From assembly GCA_030045295.1 (NCBI GenBank), contig JASIGD010000018.1, positions 1 to 7,799 of the forward strand: a stretch of 7,799 nt of DNA, in the 5' to 3' direction. The notes under the pieces were generated by a model, which did no database searches, had not been told where the DNA came from, and saw nothing but the letters and a program-made list of their open reading frames with translations. Positions within the stretch are counted from its first letter, which is position 1; each line of letters begins with the position of its first letter. Origin of the DNA: Streptosporangiaceae bacterium (lineage in GTDB: Bacteria; Actinomycetota; Actinomycetes; Streptosporangiales; Streptosporangiaceae). The translations under genes and the position numbers were made by a program. This document shows, in pieces, positions 1 through 6,534 of this stretch.

Positions 1-798
1 GTCGAGCCGACCCTGACTGAGCTGCGGCCGCTGCTCGACCCGGATGACATCGTGATCGACGGCGGAAACTCGTACTACCGCGACGACATCACCCGCGCCA
101 AAGACCTCCAGCGGGACGGCCTGCACTACATCGACTGCGGCACCAGCGGCGGCGTGTGGGGCCTGGACCGGGGCTACTGCCTGATGATCGGCGGCGAAGA
201 CGAGCCGGTCCGGCGCCTGGACCCGATATTCAAGAGCATCGCGCCGGGCAAGGGCACCGTGGAGCCCACGCCGGGGCTGCAACCGGGGGGAACGGCCGAG
301 CAGGGTTACCTGCACTGCGGGCCGAACGGAGCCGGGCACTTCGTCAAGATGGTGCACAACGGCGTGGAGTACGGCATGATGGCCGCGATCGCCGAGGGCC
401 TGTCGATCATCGAGCACGCGGACGTGGGTCGGCACATGGAGGAGATCGACGCGGAGACCGCGCCGCTGCGCGACGCCTGGGCGTACCAGTACACGATCGA
501 CCCCGGCCAGGTCGCCGAGGTGTGGCGCCGCGGATCGGTGATCAGTTCGTGGCTGGTCGACCTGACCGCGGCCGCCTTCGCCAGGTCGCCCGATCTGGCC
601 GACTTCACCGGCCGGGTGTCGGATTCCGGCGAGGGCCGGTGGACGGTGCTGGCCGCGGTGGACGAGGGCGTGCCCGCCTCGGTCATCGCCGCCTCGCTGT
701 ACGAGCGGTTCGAGTCCAGGAACCTGGGCATGTTCGCCGACAAGGTCTTGTCCGCGATGCGCTCGGAGTTCGGCGGGCACGCGGAGAAGAAGGCATAA
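1..798 (+). CDS. gnd: 6-phosphogluconate dehydrogenase, short (GndA/YqeC-like) type, 5'-truncated by the window edge
   Basis: This enzyme oxidatively decarboxylates 6-phosphogluconate to ribulose 5-phosphate and reduces NAD(P)+ in the cytoplasm (oxidative pentose phosphate pathway). The reading frame is open from base 1, so the GTG at 52 is an internal codon and not the start. The N-terminal Rossmann motif and roughly the first 70-80 residues lie outside the window. Family motifs visible in order are DGGNSYYRDD (from about base 58), the substrate-binding DCGTSGGVWGLDRG stretch (from about 133), and GHFVKMVHNGVEYGMM (from about 334), which holds the catalytic Lys and the His-Asn pair. EVWRRGSVISSWLVDL and a helical C-terminal domain follow. 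The C-terminal domain is short, as in the roughly 300-residue form rather than the 470-residue form. The stop at 796-798 lies 6 bases before zwf, so the two are probably one operon. Cofactor preference cannot be judged without the N-terminus. Confidence 0.93.
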   Translation, partial: VEPTLTELRPLLDPDDIVIDGGNSYYRDDITRAKDLQRDGLHYIDCGTSGGVWGLDRGYCLMIGGEDEPVRRLDPIFKSIAPGKGTVEPTPGLQPGGTAEQGYLHCGPNGAGHFVKMVHNGVEYGMMAAIAEGLSIIEHADVGRHMEEIDAETAPLRDAWAYQYTIDPGQVAEVWRRGSVISSWLVDLTAAAFARSPDLADFTGRVSDSGEGRWTVLAAVDEGVPASVIAASLYERFESRNLGMFADKVLSAMRSEFGGHAEKKA

Positions 799-804
799 CC
801 CGCC

Positions 805-2250
805 GTGAGCAACGATTCGGACCGGTCGACGCGGCCGGACAACCACGTCATCGTGCTGTTCGGTGCCACCGGAGACCTGGCCAAGCGCAAGTTGCTCCCC
901 GGGTGGTTCCATCTGTACGCGGCCCGCCTGCTGCCGAAGGAGTTCCGCCTGATCGGCACGGCACCGCCTGCCTCGGCCATGACCGACGAGCAGTTCCGGG
1001 AGCACGCCCGGCAATCATGCGCCGAGTTCTGCATCACCAAGCCCGACGACCCGCTCTGGTCCGACTTCGTGAAGAACCTGTCGTTCGCGGCCGCCGGGCC
1101 GGGTAACGCCGACGAACTGGTCGCAGCGGTCCAGCGGGCCGAGAAGGAGATCGGCGGGACGCCGGGCCGGCTCTACCACCTGGCGGTACCGCCGGTCGCT
1201 TTCACCACGGTGGTCCAACTCCTCGGCGAATCCGGTCTCGCCAAGGGCGCCCGGGTCATCATCGAGAAGCCGTTCGGCACCGACCTGGACTCGGCACGCA
1301 GGCTGAACCAGGCGGTGCACGCGGTCTTCGACGAGTCGCAGGTGTTTCGGATCGACCACTTCCTGGGCAAGGAGTCGGTCGACAACATCCTCGCGTTCAG
1401 GTTCGCGAACGGGCTGTTCGAGCCGGTCTGGAACCGCTCGCACATCCACTACGTGCAGATCGACGTGCCGGAAACGCTGTCGATCGAGGGGCGGGCCGCG
1501 TTCTACGACGCGACCGGCGCCTACCGGGACATGATCGTCACCCACCTGTTCCAGGTGCTGGGGTTCGTGGCCATGGAACCGCCTGTATCGCTGAGCGCCG
1601 GGCCGCTGCGGGACGAGAAGCTCAAGGTCTACCAGGCGCTGCGGCCGCTCGACGTGCGGCACGTGGTCCGCGGGCAGTATGACGGGTACCGCTCCGAGCC
1701 CGGGGTGGCGGCCGACTCGCAAACCGAGACCATGGTCGCGGTCCGGGCCGAGGTGGACAACTGGCGCTGGCACGGAGTGCCATTCTTCCTGCGGTCGGGC
1801 AAGGCCATGGGAGCCAGCCGGCAGGTCGTGACGATCGGCTTTCACGAGCCGCCGACCCGGATGTTCCGCGTGCACCGCAGGGACATTCCGACCGGCCGGT
1901 GCAACGAGATCGTCATCGATTTCGCCGACCCGGGGTCGATCACCACGGAGTTCCTGGCCAAGGTCCCCGGCCCTGAACTGGCCCTGGGCCATGCCACGAT
2001 GACCTTCAGTTACCAGGACTCGTTCGCCTCGGCGAACGCGCTCGAAGGCTATGAGCGCCTCCTGCTGCTGGCCATGCTCGGCGACCAGACGCTGTTCACC
2101 AGCTCGCAAGGGATCGAGCGACTGTGGGAGATCTCGGCGCCGTTGCTCGACCATCCGCCGGCGGTTGAGCCGTACGCGTCCGGCTCGTGGGGACCGGAGT
2201 CGGTGAAGCGGCTGGTCGCGCCCTACCGCTGGCACCTGCCGGGCCACTAG
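805..2250 (+). CDS. zwf: Glucose-6-phosphate 1-dehydrogenase
   Basis: This enzyme catalyses the first step of the oxidative pentose phosphate pathway, glucose 6-phosphate to 6-phosphogluconolactone with NADP+ reduction. It has 481 residues, a normal family length. The nucleotide-binding motif GATGDLAKRK is at residues 20-29, EKPFGTD with the substrate Lys at 154-160, and the signature RIDHFLGKE at 182-190 (His185). The second catalytic His is His247 in YRDMIVTHLFQVL; many family members have Asn-His-Leu here, this one Thr-His-Leu. GTG at 805 is the chosen start: the GATGDLA motif follows 19 residues later, as usual, and a purine-rich GAGAAGAAGG lies about 11 bases upstream inside the end of gnd. 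The 6-base spacing to gnd suggests joint transcription and coupled translation. No 6-phosphogluconolactonase gene is in the window. A long antisense frame opposite this gene is a GC-rich shadow. Confidence 0.97.
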   Translation: MSNDSDRSTRPDNHVIVLFGATGDLAKRKLLPGWFHLYAARLLPKEFRLIGTAPPASAMTDEQFREHARQSCAEFCITKPDDPLWSDFVKNLSFAAAGPGNADELVAAVQRAEKEIGGTPGRLYHLAVPPVAFTTVVQLLGESGLAKGARVIIEKPFGTDLDSARRLNQAVHAVFDESQVFRIDHFLGKESVDNILAFRFANGLFEPVWNRSHIHYVQIDVPETLSIEGRAAFYDATGAYRDMIVTHLFQVLGFVAMEPPVSLSAGPLRDEKLKVYQALRPLDVRHVVRGQYDGYRSEPGVAADSQTETMVAVRAEVDNWRWHGVPFFLRSGKAMGASRQVVTIGFHEPPTRMFRVHRRDIPTGRCNEIVIDFADPGSITTEFLAKVPGPELALGHATMTFSYQDSFASANALEGYERLLLLAMLGDQTLFTSSQGIERLWEISAPLLDHPPAVEPYASGSWGPESVKRLVAPYRWHLPGH

Positions 2251-2261
2251 GCTCCGCTGCC

Positions 2262-2288
2262 TTGGCGGATGGACAGATCGCGCACAAT
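2262..2288 (+). promoter_or_regulatory. Possible weak promoter before the lipid kinase gene
   Basis: TTGGCG (2262-2267) and CACAAT (2283-2288) are separated by 15 bases and resemble -35 and -10 hexamers. The -10-like box ends 5 bases before the ATG at 2294, so a transcript from it would be almost leaderless. The spacing is short and the -10 match imperfect. Read-through from zwf, 43 bases upstream, is the simpler explanation. Confidence 0.2.
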
Positions 2289-2293
2289 GGACC

Positions 2294-3190
2294 ATGCCGT
2301 CCGTCACGTTCGTGGTCAACCGGAGGCTGGTCCGCGATCCGCGCGGATTCCTGCGACGCTGCCGGGAGGCGGCGCGAGCGCGCGGCTGGGAACCGGTGTT
2401 CGCGGAGACGACCGCGGCCGAGGACGGCCTGCGGCTGGCGCGCCAGGCGGTGGCCGACGGGACCCGTCTGGTGTTCGCGGCGGGCGGCGACGGCACCGTG
2501 CGGGCCTGCGCGCAGGCTCTGGCCGGCACCGGGATACCGCTGGCGATCGTGCCGCTCGGCACCGCGAACCTGACCGCGCGGGCGCTGGGGATCCCGGCCG
2601 GGTCTGACCGCGCGATCGAGGCCGGGTTCCGCGGCGCAGACCGCCGGATCGACCTGGCCAGGGTGGACCTGGGCGAGCCGGGCGGTGCGATCAGCTTCGT
2701 GGCCATGGCCGGAATCGGCCTGGACGCGGCCGTGGTCGGCGCGGCAGGCCGGCGGAGCAAGCGCAGGCTCGGCTGGGCCGCCTACGCCGTGTCGGGCGTC
2801 ACGCACCTGGCCTGGCCGGCGCACAGGTTCACGGTGCGCCTGGACGGCGGCGAGCCGCTGCCCCGGCGCACGCGGTGCGTGGTGGTCGGGAACGCGGGCC
2901 TGCTGCCCGGGGGCTTCGTGCTGCTGCCCGAGGCCAAAGTGGACGACGGGCGGCTCGACGTGGGGATTCTCGCGCCCTCGGGCGCGCTCGGCTGGCCGCG
3001 CGTGGCGGGCCGGATCCTGACCCGCAGCCGGCGCCAGGACCGGCAGCTGGAACGCTTCCAGGCGCGGCGCGTGGAGATCAGCGCCGACGCCGAACTGCCG
3101 CGGCAGATCGACGGGGAGGTCATCGCGGCGGGCCGGACGCTCGTCGTATCCGCGTGTCCCGGTGCGCTGACGATACGCCAGCAGAGCTGA
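2294..3190 (+). CDS. Diacylglycerol kinase family (DAGK/YegS/LCB5-like) lipid kinase
   Basis: This is a 298-residue soluble member of the DAGK catalytic-domain family, which phosphorylates diacylglycerol or related lipids with ATP at the inner membrane face. The nucleotide-binding GGDGT is at residues 64-68, preceded by hydrophobic strand LVFAA. LGTAN at 88-92 corresponds to the family LGTGN motif, GIGLDAAV is at 140-146, and the second-domain PGGFVLLPEAKVDDGRLDV region is at 204-222. QIDGE near the C-terminus matches the family's closing strand. No signal peptide or membrane helix is visible. The ATG at 2294 fits because the first beta strand (VTFVVN) begins at once; I see no strong ribosome-binding site, which would suit a leaderless or read-through transcript. 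It follows zwf by 43 bases on the same strand. The exact lipid substrate cannot be read from the sequence; sphingosine-kinase-like or other lipid substrates remain possible. Confidence 0.88.
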   Translation: MPSVTFVVNRRLVRDPRGFLRRCREAARARGWEPVFAETTAAEDGLRLARQAVADGTRLVFAAGGDGTVRACAQALAGTGIPLAIVPLGTANLTARALGIPAGSDRAIEAGFRGADRRIDLARVDLGEPGGAISFVAMAGIGLDAAVVGAAGRRSKRRLGWAAYAVSGVTHLAWPAHRFTVRLDGGEPLPRRTRCVVVGNAGLLPGGFVLLPEAKVDDGRLDVGILAPSGALGWPRVAGRILTRSRRQDRQLERFQARRVEISADAELPRQIDGEVIAAGRTLVVSACPGALTIRQQS

Positions 3191-3228
3191 GGCGGCCGCG
3201 GGTACACGCAGCCAGCTTCGTTCGGGAT

Positions 3229-3263
3229 AAAAAGATCGCGGCGTGCGCCACGGCGCGGTGATC
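3229..3263 (-). terminator. Rho-independent terminator of dapF
   Basis: Read on the minus strand, an imperfect 30-base hairpin (3263 down to 3234) starts 6 bases after the dapF stop and runs directly into five Ts (3233-3229). The outer arms are GATC/GATC. The stem continues with G-U and C-G pairs, one mismatch, then GCG/CGC and a wobble, around an 8-base loop. An alternative inner stem is GCGCC/GGCGC. It sits between the convergent lipid kinase gene and dapF; in the plus direction it lacks a T run, so it mainly serves dapF. Confidence 0.72.
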
Positions 3264-3269
3264 CGTGCC

Positions 3270-4256
3270 TCAGCAGGTTTCGACGCCGGCCGCGCGGAGC
3301 CGCTCGCGGTTCTGTTCTTGGTGGGCGGAGTAAGCACGGATCTCGCCGGGGAACGGCTGCAGCCTGGGGACCAGGGCCTCGGCGGGCAGGGCGCGGGCCA
3401 GCTCGGCCGGGTCGACGTCAGCCCGGTAGACGAATGTGGCGTTTCCCTGCAGGACCGGGAACCACTGCCCGTCCCGCACGGACAGCGACGCCGTGGCCAT
3501 CCCGCCCGCGTTGCGGACGACGATATCGCGCTCGGGGTCGCCGCGGCCGATCCGGGAGTAGACCGCCCGGGCCGCGGCCATGCCGGAACCGCAGGAGGCG
3601 GTCAGCCCGGCGCCGCGTTCAAACGTGCGGACGAAAACCTCGGCCGGGGCCAGCGGGAGCAGGACCGACAGGTTGGCTCCGGCGGGGAACTTCTCGGGCC
3701 GGGCCGCCACCTGCTCTCCCATCGCGACCAGGTCGGATTCGACGTATTTGTCGATCACGGCGACCAGGTGGGGGTTCGGGACCGTCACGGCGGTGAACAA
3801 CAGAGCCGGGTCAAGCTCGGGCAGGCTCGCCTCCACCGCGGGGTTCAGGCCCGCCACCACCGGCACCTGCGGGTCAAAGTCGACCGCAGGGTGCTCGAGC
3901 CTGATCTGGCGGACGCCCTCGGCCGTGGACGAGCCGCGCCGCACCGTGTAGTCACGCTGGCCGCTGCGTATCACGGCCGTCTCGGTCCCGCGCAGGTCGA
4001 GCAGCACCCGGCCCAGGCAGCGCATGCCGTTGCCGCAGAACTCGGCCGGCGAGCCGTCTGGGTTGAAGAACCAGGCCTGGGCCACCGCCCCGCCGGCGTC
4101 GTAGAAGTAGACGCCATCGCCGCCGAACGGGCCGTTCCGGTCGCACAGGTTGCGGACGAAGGCGCGCAGGTCCGTCTCGGACGCGAAGTCAGCGGGCGTA
4201 ATGGCGGTGACGAAGATGTCGTTCTTCGACCCGTGCGCGTTCAGGATCAGTGCCAT
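3270..4256 (-). CDS. dapF: Diaminopimelate epimerase, divergent and C-terminally extended
   Basis: This enzyme interconverts LL- and meso-diaminopimelate by a PLP-independent two-cysteine mechanism, supplying lysine and peptidoglycan synthesis. Both catalytic cysteines are present: Cys74 in FCGNGMRC and Cys222 in SCGSGM. Expected substrate-binding residues also appear: Asn12 (HGSKND), Asn65 (FFNPDGS), Asn161 (PNPH), Asn195 (FPAGANLS) and the Glu213-Arg214 pair (FERGAG). Odd points: the N-terminus reads AHGSKNDIFV rather than the common HGxGNDF, the second motif is CGSG instead of CGTG, and about 45 residues (roughly 282-328) extend past the usual family end, giving 328 residues against about 275-290. 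The ATG at 4254-4256 lies 8 bases after a -10-like TAAGCT, suggesting a leaderless message; I see no Shine-Dalgarno. A specialised DapF-like amino-acid epimerase is the alternative. It lies downstream of the Nudix-fold gene, 119 bases away, and ends in its own terminator. Confidence 0.88.
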   Translation of the reverse strand: MALILNAHGSKNDIFVTAITPADFASETDLRAFVRNLCDRNGPFGGDGVYFYDAGGAVAQAWFFNPDGSPAEFCGNGMRCLGRVLLDLRGTETAVIRSGQRDYTVRRGSSTAEGVRQIRLEHPAVDFDPQVPVVAGLNPAVEASLPELDPALLFTAVTVPNPHLVAVIDKYVESDLVAMGEQVAARPEKFPAGANLSVLLPLAPAEVFVRTFERGAGLTASCGSGMAAARAVYSRIGRGDPERDIVVRNAGGMATASLSVRDGQWFPVLQGNATFVYRADVDPAELARALPAEALVPRLQPFPGEIRAYSAHQEQNRERLRAAGVETC

Positions 4257-4264
4257 CGCCGGTC

Positions 4265-4270
4265 AGCTTA
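4265..4270 (-). promoter_or_regulatory. -10-like element for leaderless dapF transcript
   Basis: On the minus strand TAAGCT matches the actinobacterial -10 pattern TAnnnT and ends 8 bases before the dapF ATG. This places the predicted transcription start at or next to the A of the start codon. No convincing -35 hexamer lies upstream. The rest of the 119-base gap to the Nudix-fold gene (4257-4375) shows only a weak 5-bp GC hairpin (CGGCC/GGCCG) near 4345-4360. Confidence 0.4.
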
Positions 4271-4375
4271 TCGGAGCGTGGCGGCCGGGAGGGCTGGCGG
4301 GCGTGCCGGCCGGAGCGCGCGCGATCCGCGGCGGCCCGATTCTCGGCCATCACCGGCCGCGCGGGCGACAGTGAG

Positions 4376-5095
4376 TCAGCCGGGGAGGCGGACGCCGCAG
4401 GCTTCCTCCCGCCGTGCCGCGCCGTTCTGCGACGCGAGTCCCTTAGCCCCAGAAACCCTATTAGCCCCATGTGACTCACCAGCCCCAAATAGCTCCTTAG
4501 TACCGTTAGGTCCGTCAGTCCCGGAAAGTCCGTTGGCGCCGACGGGCACGTCGGCCCTGAAGGGCACGTCGGCCCCGAGAGGCACATCGGCCCCGACGGG
4601 CTGGCCATCCACGTGGCAGGCGTCGGCCTCGCCGGTACCCGCGAGCACGAACGCCGGGTAGGTGGAAAAGCGCATCCCGCCGGCGTAGTTCCTGAGCGCC
4701 GCCCGGGCCCGGTCGAGCATGTTGGTCGGCAGGTCGTCCAGTGGGAACCAGCCCGCGTCGGGCGGGGTAGACCGGCCGGCCCAGCCGGATACGGACAGGA
4801 AGAACGCGATGCGGCCGCTGCCGGAGACGTCGTGCATGACGTGGGCGAGCGACACGTTCCCGGCGCCGATCGCGATCCCGGCCGCCGAGGCCACCCGGAT
4901 CGCCGTCTCGACGATCGTCTCGCCGTCCGCGAGTTCGCCCGACGGCGGCTCGTACGCGCCGTCGCCGTAACCGGTATTGGCCCGCTCGCGCAGCATGATG
5001 CGGCCGTTGCTGGTCAACAGGAGGATGACGTCTACGACAACCTGGCGACGTGCCGACACGCCGGCCGCGATCGAACCGCCACCGGCTCTGCTCAT
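4376..5095 (-). CDS. Nudix-fold protein with degenerate Nudix box and hexapeptide-repeat tail
   Basis: The 239-residue protein starts like a Nudix hydrolase. A first strand VDVILLL (21-27) is followed by RANTGYGDGAYEPPSGEL (38-55), typical of a common actinobacterial Nudix subfamily, then AHVMH, RIAFFLSVSGWAG and WFPLDDLPTNML. The Nudix box should be Gx5Ex7REUxEExGU; here residues 53-74 keep the first Gly and Glu59, but the REUxEE part reads RVASAA and is one residue short. The metal-binding glutamates are therefore replaced by Val and Ala, and hydrolase activity is doubtful. The frame is intact, so this is not an obvious pseudogene. Residues 167-220 are nine copies of a six-residue repeat. 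The ATG at 5093-5095 is preceded by a weak GAGGCG about 10 bases upstream. The gene is divergent from the propeller gene and upstream of dapF. A regulatory or nucleotide-sensing role is only a guess. Confidence 0.78.
   Translation of the reverse strand: MSRAGGGSIAAGVSARRQVVVDVILLLTSNGRIMLRERANTGYGDGAYEPPSGELADGETIVETAIRVASAAGIAIGAGNVSLAHVMHDVSGSGRIAFFLSVSGWAGRSTPPDAGWFPLDDLPTNMLDRARAALRNYAGGMRFSTYPAFVLAGTGEADACHVDGQPVGADVPLGADVPFRADVPVGANGLSGTDGPNGTKELFGAGESHGANRVSGAKGLASQNGAARREEACGVRLPG
4436..4597 (-). repeat. Nine-copy, 18-base in-frame tandem repeat in the Nudix-fold gene
   Basis: Read on the minus strand from 4597 down, the 162 bases divide exactly into nine 18-base units. They encode VGADVP, LGADVP, FRADVP, VGANGL, SGTDGP, NGTKEL, FGAGES, HGANRV and SGAKGL. 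The first three copies are nearly identical and GC-rich (core GGGGCCGAYGTGCC). Later copies diverge and are clearly richer in A/T, with codons such as TTT, CTA, TCA, CAT and AAT that are unusual for this window. Because 18 is a multiple of three, every reading frame across it shows a six-residue periodicity. Confidence 0.9.
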
Positions 5096-5122
5096 GCTGA
5101 TCGCCTCGCCGCGCCCGCCCGA

Positions 5123-5128
5123 ACGCTA
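5123..5128 (-). promoter_or_regulatory. -10-like element for the Nudix-fold gene
   Basis: TAGCGT on the minus strand fits TAnnnT and ends 27 bases before the ATG at 5095. A start about 7 bases later would leave a leader of roughly 20 bases containing the GAGGCG ribosome-binding site. No good -35 box is visible. Confidence 0.35.
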
Positions 5129-5194
5129 ACCTGGACCCCTGCTCGGCGCTTGCTGGCGCACTGCCCAGGAAAGAGCACGCTACCGCCGACGGCT

Positions 5195-5335
5195 TGTGGA
5201 TTGCTAGGGGCACAGGGAAGGTGAACCTGTGGAGGACGGCCGCGTAACAACACGCGGGCTGTGGATACGGGCGCGCGCGAGCCCCAGACCGTACAGGTCC
5301 TGCGGTTGTGGAGAACCATCCGCGCATGTGGACGG
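5195..5335 (+). promoter_or_regulatory. Cluster of five DnaA-box-like sites
   Basis: Five TGTGGA cores occur in the same orientation at 5195, 5228, 5260, 5307 and 5327. The nine-base sites are TGTGGATTG, TGTGGAGGA, TGTGGATAC, TGTGGAGAA and TGTGGACGG. Their reverse complements are CAATCCACA, TCCTCCACA, GTATCCACA, TTCTCCACA and CCGTCCACA. The E. coli DnaA box is TTATCCACA; the streptomycete box is, as I recall it, (T/C)(T/C)(G/A/C)TCCACA. Sites 2, 4 and 5 fit the latter fully, and site 3 differs from the E. coli box at one base. Start-to-start distances are 33, 32, 47 and 20 bases. I found no other TGTGGA or TCCACA in the window. DnaA binding is inferred; another regulator with a TGTGGA core is possible. 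Confidence 0.55.
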
Positions 5336-5415
5336 GCAAGCTGGAGAATAGCTGAAAAAAAGCCGGCGATGACTTTCCGGTCCGCCGCGCGTCATATCGG
5401 CGGAAGGGAGTAGCG

Positions 5416-6534
5416 ATGACACGGATAAGAGTCTTGGCCGGGACGCGGAAGGGCGCGTTCATCTTGACCTCGGACGGGACCCGCGCGAAGTGGGACGTCA
5501 GCGGCCCGCACTTCGGCGGCTGGGAGATCTACCACCTGAAGGGCTCGCCGGCCGACCCGGACCGGATCTACGCGTCGCAGAGCAGCGGCTGGTTCGGCCA
5601 GGTGATCCAGCGCTCCGACGACGGCGGAGCCACGTGGGAGGCGGTCGGAAACGACTTCAGCTACGCCACCGAACCCGGCACCCACCTGTGGTACGACGGC
5701 ACCCCGCGGCCCTTCGAGTTCAAGCGAGTCTGGCACCTGGAGCCGTCGCCCGCCGACCCGGACGTGGCGTACGCCGGCATCGAGGACGCCGCGCTGTTCA
5801 AGACCGACGACGGCGGGGCGACCTGGACGGAGCTGACCGGGCTGCGCACGCACGAGTCGGGCCCAGGATGGCAGCCCGGGGCCGGCGGGATGTGCTTGCA
5901 CACGATCATCCTGGACCCGGCGCACGCGGGGCGGATGTTCACCGCGATCTCAGCGGCGGGCACGTTCCGCAGCGACGACGACGGCGAGACGTGGCGCCCG
6001 GTCAACCGGGGCCTGCATTCAGAGGGCACCCTGCCTGAGGATGAGCCCGAGGTCGGGTTCTGCGTGCATCACGTCGAGATGAACCCGGCGCGCCCGGACA
6101 CGCTGTTCATGCAGAAGCACTGGGACGTGATGCGCAGCGACGACGCGGGCCAGACGTGGCAAGAGATCAGCGGCGACCTGCCCACCGATTTCGGCTTCCC
6201 GATCGCCATCCACGCTCACGAGCCGGACACGGTCTACGTGGTGCCGATCACCAGCGATTCTCTTCACTACCCGCCGGACGGCCGGCTCCGCGTGTACCGC
6301 AGCCGCAGCGGCGGCAACGAGTGGGAACCGCTGACCCGCGGGCTGCCCCAGGAGAACTGCTACGTCAACGTGTACCGGGACGCGATGGCGGTCGACTCGC
6401 TGGATGAGTGCGGGGTGTACTTCGGCACCACGGGCGGGCAGGTCTACGTGTCCGCGGACGCGGGTGACACCTGGGAGGCTATCGCGCGCGACCTGCCGGC
6501 CGTGCTGTCGGTCGAAGTCCAGACGCTGCGATGA
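5416..6534 (+). CDS. Cytoplasmic Asp-box (BNR/sortilin-like) beta-propeller protein
   Basis: The 372-residue protein carries repeated Asp-boxes (SxDxGxTW) that mark blade turns of a beta-propeller. Clear ones are RSDDGGATW (66-74), KTDDGGATW (129-137), RSDDDGETW (185-193) and RSDDAGQTW (240-248). SRSGGNEW (296-303) is looser and SADAGDTW (346-353) is good; a degenerate first copy lies near 18-26. The number of boxes suggests six or seven blades. There is no signal peptide and no sialidase FRIP motif, so I do not call it a sialidase although such proteins are often labelled that way. The ATG at 5416 follows a strong AAGGGAG (5404-5410) at 5 bases. Its stop overlaps the next start in ATGA at 6531-6534, implying coupled translation with the ubiquitin-like protein downstream and a joint role. 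The actual function is unknown to me. Confidence 0.88.
   Translation: MTRIRVLAGTRKGAFILTSDGTRAKWDVSGPHFGGWEIYHLKGSPADPDRIYASQSSGWFGQVIQRSDDGGATWEAVGNDFSYATEPGTHLWYDGTPRPFEFKRVWHLEPSPADPDVAYAGIEDAALFKTDDGGATWTELTGLRTHESGPGWQPGAGGMCLHTIILDPAHAGRMFTAISAAGTFRSDDDGETWRPVNRGLHSEGTLPEDEPEVGFCVHHVEMNPARPDTLFMQKHWDVMRSDDAGQTWQEISGDLPTDFGFPIAIHAHEPDTVYVVPITSDSLHYPPDGRLRVYRSRSGGNEWEPLTRGLPQENCYVNVYRDAMAVDSLDECGVYFGTTGGQVYVSADAGDTWEAIARDLPAVLSVEVQTLR

Larger units (their letters stand above)
5096..5415. other. Divergent intergenic region, 320 bases, no gene seen
   Basis: It separates the minus-strand Nudix-fold gene from the plus-strand propeller gene. I find no convincing coding frame: the open frames crossing it have no recognisable motif or ribosome-binding site and overlap real genes. 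It holds a promoter candidate for the Nudix-fold gene (5123-5128), five TGTGGA motifs (5195-5335), and a short A-rich patch around 5346-5361 that includes seven consecutive A. A poor -35/-10 pair before the propeller gene (ATGACT 5369-5374, CATATC 5393-5398, 18-base spacer) precedes a strong ribosome-binding site AAGGGAG at 5404-5410. Confidence 0.75.

Noticed and set aside
1015..2760. 581-codon open frame on the minus strand
   Set aside because: It lies antisense to zwf and the lipid kinase gene, both of which have full family motifs; its translation is Arg/Pro/Ala/His-rich with no recognisable domain. Typical GC-rich shadow.
3243..4661. 472-codon open frame on the plus strand across dapF
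   Set aside because: It is antisense to dapF, runs into the 18-base repeat, and its product is low-complexity with no motif. dapF has both catalytic cysteines.
4376..5095. Pseudogene status for the Nudix-fold gene
   Set aside because: The box is degenerate but the frame is uninterrupted, the start, ribosome-binding site and -10 candidate are present, and other fold motifs are intact.
5349..5380. CCGG...CCGG hairpin followed by a T run on the minus strand (seven A on plus)
   Set aside because: The stem is only 4 bp with a 10-base loop, and no minus-strand gene lies upstream of it to terminate.
5416..6534. Secreted exo-alpha-sialidase
   Set aside because: Asp-boxes occur in many non-sialidase propellers. 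No signal peptide, no FRIP motif and no recognisable arginine triad are visible.
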